This document shows, in pieces, positions 12,725-25,134 of a stretch of DNA of 64,000 bases. The DNA is from Mytilus californianus (Eukaryota; Mollusca; Bivalvia; Mytilida; Mytilidae). Each line of letters opens with the position of its first letter. Position 1 is the stretch's first letter. The notes under the pieces are model-generated. The model saw nothing but the letters and a program-made list of their open reading frames with translations. It ran no database searches and had not been told where the DNA came from. The stretch covers positions 12,263,501 to 12,327,500 of the forward strand of contig NW_026262690.1 of the NCBI RefSeq assembly GCF_021869535.1, in the 5' to 3' direction. Position numbers and translations under genes: made by a program.

Positions 12725-12930
12725 TCGGTTCAGAGACGAGCGTTTCGTCCACTCAAGATTCATAAGGGGAGCTCAAGTCAAAACAGTTGGAAGGCCAAAT
12801 AAAAAACGAAGTTGAATAGCAAAACAAATTCGTGCGTTCGAAATGCTTTTCTGGAAAAAAAACCTTAATCAGGAACGCTAAAAAAAAACAAACATTTGAC
12901 AGTCAAGGGTATTTAAGTACCCAAAACTAT
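12725..12930 (+). repeat. Family F piece followed by a Family E piece
   Basis: GACGAGCGTTTCGTCCACTC marks a second F copy. From about 12828, TTCGTGCGTTCGAAATGCTT and TTAATCAGGAACGCT mark a family E copy. Confidence 0.55.
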
Positions 12931-13149
12931 GTGGAGTTATGTGACCAAAAATAGACAAAAAAAGAATAGTCAAATTAATTTAAGGTCAACTTTGTCTTAA
13001 GAAGTTGAAACCTTATTTTTTAAATAATTTCCCAATTAATCAACCGACAATTTAAGAAAAGAGGGTTATAAATCATAATAGTATCGAAGCAATAACTCCT
13101 GAGCTAATGATACCCAGTATACAGCAGTGGTACCGATAATATTTCATGT

Positions 13150-13365
13150 CAAAAGTTGTGCCACTAGATTTGCTAACCCTTTCAGGGCACCTGATATCAC
13201 CCGTAATTTGACCTAAGGTGGATTTGGCCATTATTTTTAGGTCACTTTTGTTCATATAGCGCGTGTTTCGGTACTTTATATCCTTGGCTTTAAACTGCTT
13301 GCCTTTGAACGGTCCTGATAAGAGTAAATTCCAAACAGCTCTTCGAACGCATTAGATTTATAAAG
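13150..13365. repeat. Retroelement tail fragment (+) joined to Family E (-)
   Basis: CAGGGCACCTGATATCACCC at 13187 matches the retroelement 3' region seen at 34128 and 44910. It runs directly into a reverse family E copy (GGTCCTGATAAGAGTAAATTCC, then CTTCGAACGCA). Confidence 0.5.
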
Positions 13366-13399
13366 TCTTATTTTCATTTTTCAAACTACTCGGACTTTA

Positions 13400-13780
13400 T
13401 TAGCACTGGTGTGCTCGTTACACAAAAACTACTCAAAGAGAGTTATGCGGAAGAGTTGAAATCAATTCTACCAAGTAATATGGACACCATCATGAATTGG
13501 TTGACTGATACGATATGTCTGTGTCTCAACTCACAAGCGACATCTTTTACAGTCTTAGATCATTGGATACTAAAATTGTCGGTTAATCTGTAATTTTACC
13601 GATTTTGTCCTATTCCCGACTATAACGTTTGGCATGGCGGTAGATTCTTCTGAATCGATTTATAAATTGACAATCGGTAAACCACTGTTCCAAACAATTT
13701 CACCGTCTTTCGTTTATTGGCATCGCCTTGTCAGATTACCTTCGACTTATGAGGCTTGAGAGTTCTTTTGGTATCTTCTG
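13400..13780 (+). mobile_element. Decayed reverse-transcriptase retroelement, 3' fragment
   Basis: The 60-codon open stretch at 13411 reads LVTQKLLKESYAEELKSIL, matching the end of the RT region (LLT.KLL..GY) found in better copies at 28955 and 33060. It loses frame soon after. The following TTCGACTTATGAGGCTTGAG and TTTTGGTATCTTCTGCC match the 3' untranslated part at 34254-34296. Class probably Penelope-like; uncertain. Confidence 0.5.
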
Positions 13781-14139
13781 CCTTTTTTTTTAAATTATTT
13801 ATTTCGTACAATATTTCTAATTCTATGATTTAAGAATAGGTTTGATATTTAATAAGCATTAGAAAATCATTGTTTCTAATGAAGTGTTCAATGCTAATGA
13901 ATATGTCAAAGTAACTCAAATGTATACGGTTAGGAGTAACGATGTTGCTGTATCTTGGTGATACAAAATATATTGACATAATGAAAATACTTTTATGATA
14001 CTTTTTATACTTCTCTTTTCATTTCCTAATTGCTGTTTTCTGATATCTTATGTATCAACACTATGTTGTAAAAAAGTATTTATGCAGTTATATTACAACT
14101 TTTCCCTAGAAAAGGACTAGTTTTATCTTATATGTTGTA

Positions 14140-14502
14140 CTGTTACACCACTGTCTCAGGTTAGGGGATGGGTTTGGCGCCAAAAATTATTTAAACCCAT
14201 CACATTCTGTATGTGCCTGTCCCAAGTCAGGAGCCTGTATTTCAGTGGTTGTCGTTTGTTGCTGTATATCATATTTGTTTTTCGTTCATTGTTTTGTACA
14301 TAAATCAGGCAGTTAGTTTTCTCGTTTGAATTGTTTTACATTTGTCATTTCAGGGTCTTTTATAGCTGACTACGCGATATGGGTTTTGTTTATTGTTAAA
14401 GGCCGTACGGTGACCAATAGTTGTAAACTTCTTCTATGTCATTTGGTCTCTGGTGGAGAGTTGTCTCATTGGCAATCATACAACATCTTCTTATTTTTAC
14501 AT
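14140..14502 (-). repeat. Family A repeat, nearly full length
   Basis: Reading on the minus strand: TGTATGATTGCCAATGAGAC, AACTCTCCACCAGAGACC, CGTACGGCC, GCTATAAAAGACCC, CAGGCTCCTGACTTGGGACA and a GGCGCCAAACCCATCCCC end. It is the best reference copy of the family in the window. It has no poly(A) tail, and I see no tRNA-like box A/B. Confidence 0.8.
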
Positions 14503-15125
14503 ATAATAGATAATAAAACATTTCTGGTCATATTTTGTAAGTTTCTCGAGGAGATGTAGTCCACGTCCTCTTTATTCATATTCAAATCAACGATTTTTCA
14601 AAATTTCTTGATTTCAGTCTGAAGTTATTTCAACAAGATTTAAAAGGTTATTATCCTTTCAATCCAGATGTGTTTTTATAATTCTCTGTATAAACAGATG
14701 TTTGTTGATTCTGTCAATTTCGATACAAATCCAATATAGTTCTCAGCAGTTCACGTAACCGCTTTTATAACCACTATCGATCTTCAATCTTTTAATAATA
14801 TTTATATACAACGCATGTACGGATAAAAAGCAACTCATCCGAAACAGTAAAATACTAAAAAAGAACATATTTGGAATGAGCGCCTGATAGAGAGTCCCAT
14901 ACATATAACAACATCAGCTTTTTTATCATGGGAATATTGTGTTTATTACCTCATGTTTCTGTTCATCGTGAATTGATAACAGCAAACAGTAAATACATGC
15001 ACCCTTTTTGATGCAGATGGTTGTGTGACTCTTGATCAACAATAACGATAATTGTTCATAATGAAATGATGTAAGATAACTTGTCTGATACATTTAGGGA
15101 AAAGATGCCAAGGATGCAATCAAAA
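14503..15125. other. No recognisable feature
   Basis: AT-rich spacer between a family A repeat and the 37 bp array. Confidence 0.5.
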
Positions 15126-15135
15126 ACCTTACGCC

Positions 15136-15543
15136 ATGAAAACAGACAATACCGCGGACAAAGGGAAACGCCGTGAAAACAGACAATACCGCGGACAAAG
15201 GGAAACGCCGTGAAAACAGACAATACCGCGGACAAAGGGAAACGCCATGAAAACAGACAATGCCGCGGACAAAGGGAAACGCCATGAAAACAGACAATAC
15301 CGCGGACAAAGGGAAACGCCATGAAAACAGACAATACCGCGGACAAAGGGAAACGCCATGAAAACAGACAATACCGCGGACAAAGGGAAACGCCGTGAAA
15401 ACAGACAATACCGCGGACAAAGGGAAACGCCATGAAAACAGACAATACCGCGGACAAAGTGAAACGCCATGAAAACAGACAATACCGCGGACAAAGGGAA
15501 ACGCCATGAAAACAGACAATACCGCGGACAAAGGGAAACGCCG
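15136..15543 (-). repeat. 37 bp GC-rich minisatellite, 11 units
   Basis: Unit GAAAACAGACAATACCGCGG then ACAAAGGGAAACGCCAT (or GCCGT), each with a CCGCGG palindrome. Eleven units are almost identical and head to tail with no spacers. Since 37 leaves remainder 1 on division by 3 and the unit has no minus-strand stop in any frame, all three minus frames stay open for over 150 codons and encode the same 37-residue cycle (RGIVCFHG, SLCPRYCLFSWR, PLSAVLSVFMA). I treat it as non-coding. Confidence 0.95.
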
Positions 15544-15549
15544 TAAAGA

Positions 15550-16890
15550 CAAACATTATTCCCCGATATCATATAGAAAAACCTAAGATCAAGCATCTAG
15601 AACCGAAACAAAACCTGGTGTGAACACCCGTTTTGGGAAATGGTACATATGTTCTCATCCAACAGTGGCACCTTTCAGAATGCACATGGCTAGTCAAATT
15701 TCGTTGATAGGTTGCATTCGAAGATGTCACAATTGAGAAAAGGAGGACGAGATTGTCGCAAGAACAAATGAAATTCAGTAGTATTCATGATCAATTATGA
15801 GATACATTATTATATTTTGATATTTCATCATACTCCTAAACAAAAGAAAAATAGTACTGACATAAGTCTTTCTTTAGATAAAATATCACCCAAAACTATC
15901 GTTCATCAAATGCTTTCTAACTAAAAGGAATGTGTGGTATACTTCGAAATATAAAGGAAAGATTTAAAATCAGGTTCTATCTTTTAACAACAGAGAAAGT
16001 TTCATTAAGAAATGTTACGTTTAATTTGTTGTTTTCATGTTTAAATAAAATGTGTAGCAAAATGCTAGCAAAACATGGGGAGAGCACAAACAAAACATGT
16101 CTTCATGATTGTCTTTTATTTGTCTTTTTTAAGTATTTTTTATAAGATTTCTGCTATATATATACATTATAAATATAAGTTGTTTTTTTACTTTTAAAAA
16201 CAAGTATTTTGTGTAAAATTCACGGTCAATTGTAAGTTAGAGAATCTGGCAATTCTTTATTTAACGAGATTATGAAAAGCATTAAGAGAAAGGACAAAAT
16301 GACAACTAAACTCAATTATATTTTTCCCAATTTTTTTCTCATGAAGAGTCCAAACGACATTGATCTCACTAAATGCAATTATGTCATATATTGATATCAT
16401 ATTAAGATGCACTAAAGTATTAATGGATTTCCCGTCTTAATTGGGCTTCTTATGAGACAGTTCCTTAATCTGTCTATTTGTAAATGACACTGATACTTAA
16501 AAAGAAATAACAGTCACGCAGATATTTGCCTTTACGTTACATCATATCTATTATCCAAAAATTTTGAAAATGTTTTAATCATTTTAAGCTTATGTAATGT
16601 GCCTGTAATATTAAGTAAGATTTAGATAATTCAAATGTCTTATCAGAGAAAAACACACACCACATTTCAATATAGGTTATATTATTGTATCGACATAATT
16701 CTATGCATTATATTCACAAAGTAACTTAAAAATATATTTATAAGTAAGACGAATCAGAGTTGTCTTTCCTCCAATAATCCGATAAAAGGGAATTTTTAGC
16801 GTTCAAATATCATAACGAACATGAGAACTAAGTTTTGTAGTACAGCATGACATTACTTTGGTCGTTCCTAATGAAGGTCAATTAAGGTTT
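15550..16890. other. No recognisable gene
   Basis: AT-rich. The open frame at 15930-16145 is short and low-complexity at its end. A small family E-like trace lies near 16860-16910. Confidence 0.5.
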
Positions 16891-16894
16891 TCGC

Positions 16895-17465
16895 CCCAAT
16901 ACAAAAACAGGCGGAAGATACTAAAGGAGAACACAAACTCATAGTGAAAAAGAGAATGACAAAATCATGACAAAAACAAAAAACGACGGAAAAAAACCAC
17001 AAAAAATGCATAAAATCGCAAGACTGAACAGCACGAACCCTAACTACAATCGGGGTGATCTCAGGTGGGAAGGGTTAGCAGATCCTGCACCACATGTGGT
17101 ATCTATCGTGTTGTTTCTGGTAAGCATAACTTCGGTGTCAAATCTAATTCATTGATTCTCAATCACGGAAAAGAGACCTAAATAGTGGCTAAGTTTACAG
17201 CAATATCCTTGGTCATCTGTGACACAGATATTCCATAACGGTCAACCAACTCATCAATTTTGCAATGTCGGTGCTTTATTATTCTCTTGTGTTTGGGTTT
17301 GACTTATTGTTGAAGGCCGTATGGTGATCCATAGTTGCTTTAATCCGCTTAATTTGGAGTTCAAACTTTCGAAGGAATTACTTAAACATTACTACTGGGA
17401 ACCGTTGGTTCAATGACTTCCTTGTAAAAAAGCTATCCACTATCAAGGAAATCATGATACAAAAT
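16895..17465 (-). mobile_element. Retroelement 3' fragment, decayed
   Basis: Colinear with 44735-45235. In plus reading: ACAAACTCATAG, ACAGCACGAACCC, GGGGTGATCTCAGGTGG, TTAGCAGATCCTGCACCACA, then TCATCTGTGACACAGATATT, CCATAACGGTCAACCAACTC and a TATCAAGGAAATCATGAT end. These correspond on the minus strand to the terminal RT coding part (DFLD..., VDRYGI.VSQM) and its 3' region. The frame is destroyed. Confidence 0.55.
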
Positions 17466-17967
17466 GCAAATGTATTCTCTCGCTAGTATTAGGGTCCTTT
17501 AAGGTCTTGATTTGAATTTATTGCAATCCGCCCTTTCTACACTTTCGGATTTGCTATATTTGAATTCTAGCACCACAAATGAGAAATCATTTTTGGAACG
17601 CACACATTGTGTATCACATTTGTTACGGCTATCTTTAAAAGGGCAAAACTGATATGCTTATTTATAGAACGAAAGACATTTTTTGCAACTAGCAATTATT
17701 ATGTGCATATGAATATACTATAAAGCAAAAATTAACATTTGTTTTAGGAGTTGGTGTAATAAAAAATTACAAGTCAGTTCTAAATTTATGTTTTTCTGCA
17801 GTTTTCACTACTCAAAGGTTTAATTATTCTGTTTTAAGATGGGTAACAGCTGATGCATTGAGAATATTATTGTGTGCAATTAAATCTTATTTCATATTTT
17901 TTTTATCTGTTTCACGAAACAAAGCAACATGATATACTATTTTGATTTTGTTGAAGAAATGATAATA

Positions 17968-18130
17968 TAATAAAATTGAGAAAGGAAACGGTGAATGTGT
18001 GAAAGAGACAACAACCCAACCAAAGAGCAAAAAACAGCCCAAGTCACCAATGGGTCTTCAACACAGCGAGAAAATCCCGCACCCAGAGGCGGGATTCATC
18101 TGGTCCCTAAACAAAACGAAAATGGACATA
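17968..18130 (+). repeat. Family C repeat, 5' part
   Basis: Begins AATAAAATTGAGAAAGGAAA, then GTGAAAGAGACAACAACCCA, CAATGGGTCTTCAACACAGC and GAGAAAATCCCGCACCCAGA. Fuller copies at 42977, 49142 and 60352. Confidence 0.8.
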
Positions 18131-18595
18131 TGTTTGTAGCAACGTCATTGTATTGCTCTTTTTATTCATAGAATTAACATCATTTCTTCTCTTTATTGAC
18201 CTCTCAATATAGCATAGAATGGATAATCATAAATAATTTCATGACTAAACTGATGAAAGTCAGAACTAGTGATTCAAGTAAACACATGTATGGATACTGT
18301 GGATTCATACTTCAAAAAATGATAGATTGTCATATGACTTATGCATTATTATTAAAAGCGTTCGTTTTTAAACTAAATAATACTATTTGCAAATCTTTTT
18401 TTTTTCTTTGTACGAAACAATTGAAAAAAATGTAATTGTAAATTTAAATGTTAGTTTAAGATACCTTCATTCGGGTCTCAAACAAAGCGTGAACTATATG
18501 ACCTGAGACTTCAGACCAAGTGCGTCTACAGGAACGCATTTCGTTCCGTTCATCACCCGTCATACAATTCCAAAGTCATATGAAGTAGAAAGTGT

Positions 18596-18670
18596 TACAG
18601 TTTAGTGAGTGTATGGTTAAACAGTTTAGAGAGTGTATGGTTAAACAGTTTAGTGAGTGTATGGTTAAAC
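18596..18670 (+). repeat. 24 bp tandem repeat, 3 units
   Basis: Three units of CAGTTTAGTGAGTGTATGG followed by TTAAA, the middle unit with AGAGAG in place of AGTGAG. Confidence 0.9.
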
Positions 18671-18679
18671 AATGCAAAC

Positions 18680-19480
18680 AAAATTCATTTTTAATACTTG
18701 ATTTACTCTCCTTTGATTTTAAAAATGATCTATTTTATGTTTGATCGGAGTTGTCTGACAATTTTAATGGTTTGCTCGGAGCTCAATCATTCAGAGGAAA
18801 TATTTTTGAAGCATATGACATTCTATTATTTTAATTATACACATGTACAATGTTTTCTTCACTAGATCTTGAAACACGAATTTAATAGTACTAACATGTC
18901 TGCAAATCATAACCGACATTCAGCAACTTTTTATTAAAACAAGCTCCGCAGTCCCACATGACAAACTCTGACTGACGACCAAAACATAAATAAACCATAC
19001 AGTTCCGATCACACATACTGATTACCAAGGATGATCATATGTTGTCAATTACATGTTAGATAGCACGTCCAATTAATAATATAGAATTGAAAGGGTACAT
19101 AAGCAGATGTAATGTCATTATGTCATTCCTCTGCACTTAATCTCTAAAAACTATATAAAACTCAATCATCCAATTAGTTCAAAAGTATTTGATCGATTGC
19201 TTGTATTCAAGAATTCAATTCAAAATTTGAAAATATACTTAATGGTTGTATAAAAGTACACAACGTTAATTCATCTATACGATTAAAAGTAATATCAAAT
19301 ACATCATTAAAATATATTACCAATCCAATTTAATAAATGCAGTACTATTTATTTTAACACATTGAGCATGTATTAGCATACATATGCTGCACCAATATTC
19401 TAATCTTTATGTCTGTATCTAATATTCGTAAACAGTTTTGATGGAAAAACGACAGACGTGGGTCTGGAAAAAACATATTC
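18680..19480. other. No recognisable feature
   Basis: AT-rich sequence without gene or repeat signatures. Confidence 0.5.
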
Positions 19481-19489
19481 AAGAATAAC

Positions 19490-19640
19490 TTTAAATGAAA
19501 TAACACTTTATGAATTGTGCGTCAGAAACGCTTTTATGGATTTACCTTCGTCAGGAACGCCCAATCCTAAACATTTGAAAGCCAGAGGTGTACGAAGAAA
19601 CGCCAGGCGCAATACGACCTAAAGGGACCTAAATACGTGA
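19490..19640 (+). repeat. Family E repeat
   Basis: Contains AACACTTTATGAATTGTGCG, CGCTTTTATGGATTTACCTT, CGTCAGGAACGCCC and ATTTGAAAGCCAGAGGTGTA, in the same order as at 24850. Confidence 0.7.
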
Positions 19641-20159
19641 TATTTGTAATCATGTTGTAAAAAAAATGTTTCGTTCAGTAAAATCCGATACGCTATTATA
19701 AACAAAGGGTACATCAGCCATTTCCTTCCAGGAAAATAAATTTTTATATTGAAAAGGAAAAGTTGTCCCTTTTGTTATAAATTTATGCCAAAAACTAACG
19801 TTCTCAAAACCAATATCAAGGCCTAAAGGGACCATCATGGTTAAATTTAAAATTTAGATTACCAATAAGTAAATAAAAAATCTTTATCAATAAAGATAAC
19901 CTCATTCGCGAAAGGCTATTTGCTATTTACAGCAAATATTTCAGCATACGATTGCATATGTCTGAATCCTAACTACGAACCATCAGAAACCTATTTTTTC
20001 AGGGAAATTTTTCAGATTTTAAGCTTTTATTTAAAATATATGTCAATGACCATAACATATGCATATACTTATTACATATATAAAATCTTGTTACTTTCAA
20101 AGGTTTCCAAAGGTGTGTGCGAATCACACATACGAATAACGTATACATACAGGATTTAG

Positions 20160-20395
20160 CGCTCATAAACATGTTTAACCCCTTCACATTCTTTATGTGC
20201 CTGTCCCAAGTCAGGAGCCTGTAGTTCAGCAATTGTCGTTGGTTCATGTCTGTCATATTTGTTTTTTGTAAATTGTTTTGTTATAAATTAGGCCGTTAGT
20301 TTTCTCAATTGAATTTTTTTTTATTTTTCATGTCGGGGTCTTTTATAGCCTACTATACTATCCATGTCTCATACCACATCTCCCTATTTGTATAT
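20160..20395 (-). repeat. Family A repeat, rearranged
   Basis: Carries the reverse of the core (CTGTCCCAAGTCAGGAGCCT), then GGGGTCTTTTATAGCCTACT, but the interval up to CATACCACATCTCC is deleted. Confidence 0.7.
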
Positions 20396-20867
20396 GTAAC
20401 ATTAAGAATCATTGCTACTGCATTACTGCATTAAGATTGCATATAAACTCCGCGCGTGTTGTTATGTAAGGTCCATTACTTGTATTTACTAAATCTTCAG
20501 CATTAAATGTAATGACCCTTTGGTATCTTTCGCCTCTCTTATACATTTGATTTATCATAATGTAATAGTTAAGACCATAACTAAACTCTAAAGTTTGGAT
20601 AAAATCTCGATTAATCTCTTGATTCAAATAAATTTAAATAACTAGACTTACAGACTGCTTATATTCCTTATCATTTCATATTGATCGAGTTTGAATTCGC
20701 TTTGCGGGTGATTCATGCATAACATGGTACTCTCATTCTCTTGAAGAATCATATCTTGCTCCGTTTGGAGTCCATAATGTTCCCTGGAGATTTGTTCATC
20801 TTTGTTGAGGATATTTAAAATGAAGTAACGCGTCCTGAAACAGCGGTAAACTACCGATAGCTCTTTA

Positions 20868-20975
20868 TTTTTATAGTTTGAGATAGCTGTTTTTATATAG
20901 TTTGAGATAGCTGTTTTTTTTTTATATAGTTTGAGATAGCTGTTTTTTTTTTATATAGTTTGAGATAGCTGTTTT
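20868..20975 (+). repeat. About 28 bp tandem repeat, 4 units
   Basis: TATAGTTTGAGATAGCTGTT is repeated four times with variable T runs between copies. Confidence 0.9.
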
Positions 20976-21464
20976 TAGAGTTATAAAAATGATTGATAAA
21001 GCCCTATTTGAAGACAGAATTAGCACTCAAGGCAAGATTCATTGTTTAAAATTTATAAATGGTATAATCGTCTTTCTTAATATAAAAAAATGATAACAGG
21101 GATTACTTAAATATTGGACAATATAACGGACCAACAACATTGGTCCAAATAGTCTAACTTGGTACAATTATTGAAGTAAAACCAGTTTTTCGTGCGTTAC
21201 AACCTCCTCTTTGCTTATGTAGATTATATTTTATAAAATTAAAGCACAAAATAAAATATCTTTGCAGTCAAGCTACCAACAGGATATCAACTAACTTGGA
21301 CAGGGAAAAAATGATACTTTCTACTTCATTGGCTAAGGTAGCCACTGCGGGTTCATTTGTGTGATATTTAATGCTTATAACCCCTATACTTGCAACACAA
21401 ATATCCAAATTCCACTGTGTCTTATTTTTTATGATTACCTCCATGTAAAATAAGATCATGAGAT

Positions 21465-21535
21465 ATGATTACCAATGAGACAACAATCCACCTGAAACCA
21501 AATGACGTAGATGTTAGCAACTATTCATTGTTGCA
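21465..21535 (+). repeat. Family A fragment
   Basis: TATGATTACCAATGAGACAA followed by CCAAATGACGTAGATGTTAG, the first 70 bases of family A. Confidence 0.6.
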
Positions 21536-21549
21536 TATATGACTTTTAA

Positions 21550-22735
21550 TTACAACACAATGAGATAAGACCGCAATATGTATCTTGTGAGACTACCAGC
21601 TGGACACTTCGTATCAACAGGTTAGCCCATCCTATCTGCCCTTATATTTACAGTAATAATCATGTGCCTTTATATTCACAATTCAATGATCTATTCAATG
21701 ACTGGGATATTTTACAAAATGTTCAATTTGAGGCAGACTTTAAAACAATGTTTTAACATGAATTTCACTGAAAATCATTATAAGACTACCTTTAGAGAAC
21801 AGACGACTTTTTATAATCAATTTTCACCGATTTTTGCAAAAAAATTTAGCATCGCAATCTCCGACTAAGTGTGGACGTTTTTCATTTATCAAACTTCAAA
21901 ATCTGATAAAATATCTGGATGTTCAAAACTTCGTTGTACATTTTTATTAAATATTGAAGAAAAAAAAATCACAGTAACGTTATCGATATCTCATTGATAT
22001 CTATCCAAGTATACTTTTTCGTAAATCGTTTTGTCGATACTGGAGTCTAACAACCTGTCTGTTTCGATTTCCGATTTTCTATAGTATCGCGTAATTTGTC
22101 CTTATACTAAAATTTATAGTTTTCTGCTGCAAAATGTTCTGTATATCTTTTTGTTAAACAGGAGACATGACGCAAACCTTATTAGGGATATTTTACAAGT
22201 AGCCAACGTTTGCCTGAAAATTTGAAGAACAAATTATATTTTCACATCACTTGCATTTGTAAAGTATGTGTCTACAAGTTATAAAAATCCATTTTTAAAG
22301 GTTGTGTTACCATTGTTTTTTGTCATGTTAAAAATAGTTATCTCAATTAAGTCGTAGCAGTCATCACTGCATAAATAGGAAAAGAATTTCAAAATGTTTT
22401 ACATTGTGCGCCCAATTATATACTAGTATCTACAAATTGAAAAATAATCGAAAACAATGACTCCACGTCATCAATATCAATATAATTTCTCACGTTTGGA
22501 AATTATTCATATACTTTTTATACTTGCTAAGCCATGTGAGTATCTATCATATAGATTTTTGTTTTAACAAACTCATTTATAAAATCATTTGATTCAAAAT
22601 TATATACCTAAGAACAACATTTTTTTTTACCAGAACAGCAAGATACGACCGAAAGTAAATTTTGATAAGGAAATAAATAAGCAAAATGAGGATGTTAAAT
22701 CTGATGTATGCCTTTTTGTGCTTCTTTGTTACATT
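21550..22735. other. No recognisable gene
   Basis: AT-rich; the 68-codon open frame at 21662 has no recognised similarity. Confidence 0.5.
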
Positions 22736-22739
22736 TGTT

Positions 22740-23060
22740 TGTTTTTATAGTCATTAAGATGATAACACAATGTTGACTGCTGTACCCCTATTTTTGACAT
22801 TTTTACCTATTGTGTCTGTTTGTTTTGTTCACGCATCGTTGTCAATATAATGGAATTTGATGCGACTGTCATACAAGTGAGAGGTTTAGCTAGCTATACA
22901 ACCAGGTTCAATCCACCATTTTCTACATAAGAAAATGCCCCTACAAAGTCAGGAATATGACAGTTGTTATCCATTCGTTTCATTTGATTAGGGACTTTCC
23001 TTTTTGAATTTTCCTCGGAGTTCAGTATTTTTGTGATTTTACTTTCTACTATAAACCAAT
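22740..23060 (-). repeat. Family D repeat
   Basis: Reverse complement of 4735-5060: GAACTCCGAGGAAAATTCAA, a GACTTTGTAGGGGCATTTTC core, GGTGGATTGAACCTGG, then CCTCTCACTTGTATGACAGT. Confidence 0.75.
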
Positions 23061-23713
23061 ATCGAAATTACATAGAAACTCTTAGTAACGACAAGGGCCG
23101 AGAACGTTAAAAGGCTAGAAATTACTCCTTTTTTCATTTTGATGTTTATTGTATTATATCTATATGTTTCTGTACACAATTGGACTACAAGTAATCATTT
23201 GACTATGGTATTGTTTTTCCCATATTAGTCTTTACTAAATTGTATTTGTTCTTGATTGTGTAAAATTTATCTATGTTTACAGAAGAAATACTTGGCATGA
23301 GTAAAGTTTGTCCTGTCCAGTACCACAGTGAAATTTTCACATTATATTTCATTGCATATAAGATAATAACCCTCACCGGAAGTAAACCAATATAATCTTT
23401 ACCCTTTGATTTCCTGTTTAGAAGCTTTAATAACCATGTAACCTCAAATTCCCAAAGTGTTTTATAGAAACACCAAAATTGAAAAAAAGAATGGTGCTTT
23501 GAAATACCCAAGATATATGTTTATTACTCAAAAAACTGTTTCTGCAATGAAATGCAGGTTTAATCTCCTACAAAAGTCAAATTCAAGGGATTATTTTTTT
23601 CGGCACCTTTAAGCTTGGAACCGGATGTGGAGTAGTAGGATTTGGTGGTATTGCACCTAAATATTACATATAAATAAAGTATGAATGAATGTATTAAAGA
23701 ACAACAATCTTAC

Positions 23714-24143
23714 CTTTCCTTGGTACATATAGATTAAGTATCAGACAATCCTCAGTTTGGTGTAAGACATAACTTTCCATTCTCTTTAAAAATTCTTTGT
23801 GATAATTTTGTGCATTTTCACCTATTACATAAGGTTGTGGACACACTCCACGATAACTTCTAATTGAAACTACCCTATTTCCTAACCATTTTTCTAAGGA
23901 ACTTGACGGAGGAATAAATCTTAACATTTGTTTTCTTGTTGAAGCATATTGTAATCCGCTAAAGATTTCAACAGGGTGTAAAAAATCCTTGTTTTGCATA
24001 AGCATGCCAATCAAATTTCCGTATCTTGTTGTGTATACTAGCGATTCTAATACTTTCCTCTTACAATGACATAATTTTAGAAGAAAAATAGTTTCTAAGA
24101 AAATTAATCCAAGAAATAGCTGATATTTAGAAAGGCAATCCAT
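23714..24143 (-). CDS. Neuroligin/carboxylesterase-like first coding exon, copy 2
   Basis: Diverged paralogue of the exons at 2570-3005 and 58873-59308. The ATG at 24143 starts MDCLSKYQLF and a hydrophobic signal-like segment (LGLIFLETIFLL). It continues with YTTRYGNLIGM, PVEIFSGLQYAS, RFIPPSSSLEKW, SYRGVCPQ and TEDCLILNLYVP. The exon closes at AAG|GTAAGA, again in phase 1 (143 codons plus one base). Roughly half of the residues match copy 1 or 3. No frameshift or stop is present, which argues for maintained function. No esterase exon follows to its left before copy 1, 20.7 kb away. An upstream in-frame GTG at 24152 is not a credible start. Confidence 0.8.
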
Positions 24144-24849
24144 TTTGTTCACATTTCACTATGAACAATGTCATAATATAATTACATTGTATAAAGTGTG
24201 ATGAATAAAGTGACTATCAAAAGCCATCTAAAAGTTCTGATATGACAAATGCATATTTTTTCTTGTTTTCGTGTCCGTCTTGATCATCTATCTTTATACT
24301 TGGTCCCAGAATCAATTAGTAGAAGAGTACAACGATAAAGATAATTGATGATATAAATCAAACGAAATAAAACATCTTCTCTGAGAACTATTTCACGTCA
24401 CATTGATCGGTCAATTACAATATGTCAGTTTTCTCTTTTATGTAGTCTTCAAATGTCCATTTTATAAACACTTAATAAAACAATTCGTTCCATCCGTTCT
24501 CTGTGAAAATTGTTATTAATAAAACGTAGATATTGATAGTCCTACCACATTACCAATAGTTGTTATAGTATTGTAGTGTTATAATAATGTTAAATCTTAC
24601 ATTTCTGGCTTATAGATATATAGAATACTTACAAAGTACTAGAAGATACAAGACATTCTGGGTATTGATCTGAAGTTCTGATTATGTATGTTTCTATGTA
24701 AATATTTGTTTTGGTTTGAAATTATCTAATCTTTCACGGTTATTCGGACATATAATTAATTGTTTCTTTTACCTATATTCCAAGGAAATCAACATCAATT
24801 GTTATAATTGGTACGTTTTATCGTTATTAAAAAAATGAAAACAACACGT

Positions 24850-25035
24850 TATAAATTTCATGCGTCCGAAGCGCTTTTCTAGATTTACCTTCATCAGGAA
24901 TGCTGAAAGCCGAATATTTGAAAGCCAAGGATGTATAAGGACCGAAAACGTCGAAGAGTTATAAATCTATAAGGACCTTAAAAAAATAGCCAAATCCATC
25001 CAAGGCCAACTCAAACGTTGGGGTTTCTTCTTCTT
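24850..25035 (+). repeat. Family E repeat, good copy
   Basis: GCGTCCGAAGCGCTTTTCTA, GATTTACCTTCATCAGGAAT, GAATATTTGAAAGCCAAGGA and AATCCATCCAAGGCCAACTC. It lies upstream of esterase copy 2. Confidence 0.75.
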
Positions 25036-25134
25036 TTGGTGGTATTATATGATAAGATAGTAGTATAGGGAGGAATGAGTTTTACAAACATTATACAGGC
25101 TGGCGGGAAACTCAATTTCCATGGTATTACCTAT

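Noticed and set aside
15056-15596. Three overlapping minus-strand open frames of 152-166 codons
   Set aside because: All are translations of one 37 bp tandem repeat in different frames; there is no independent coding evidence.
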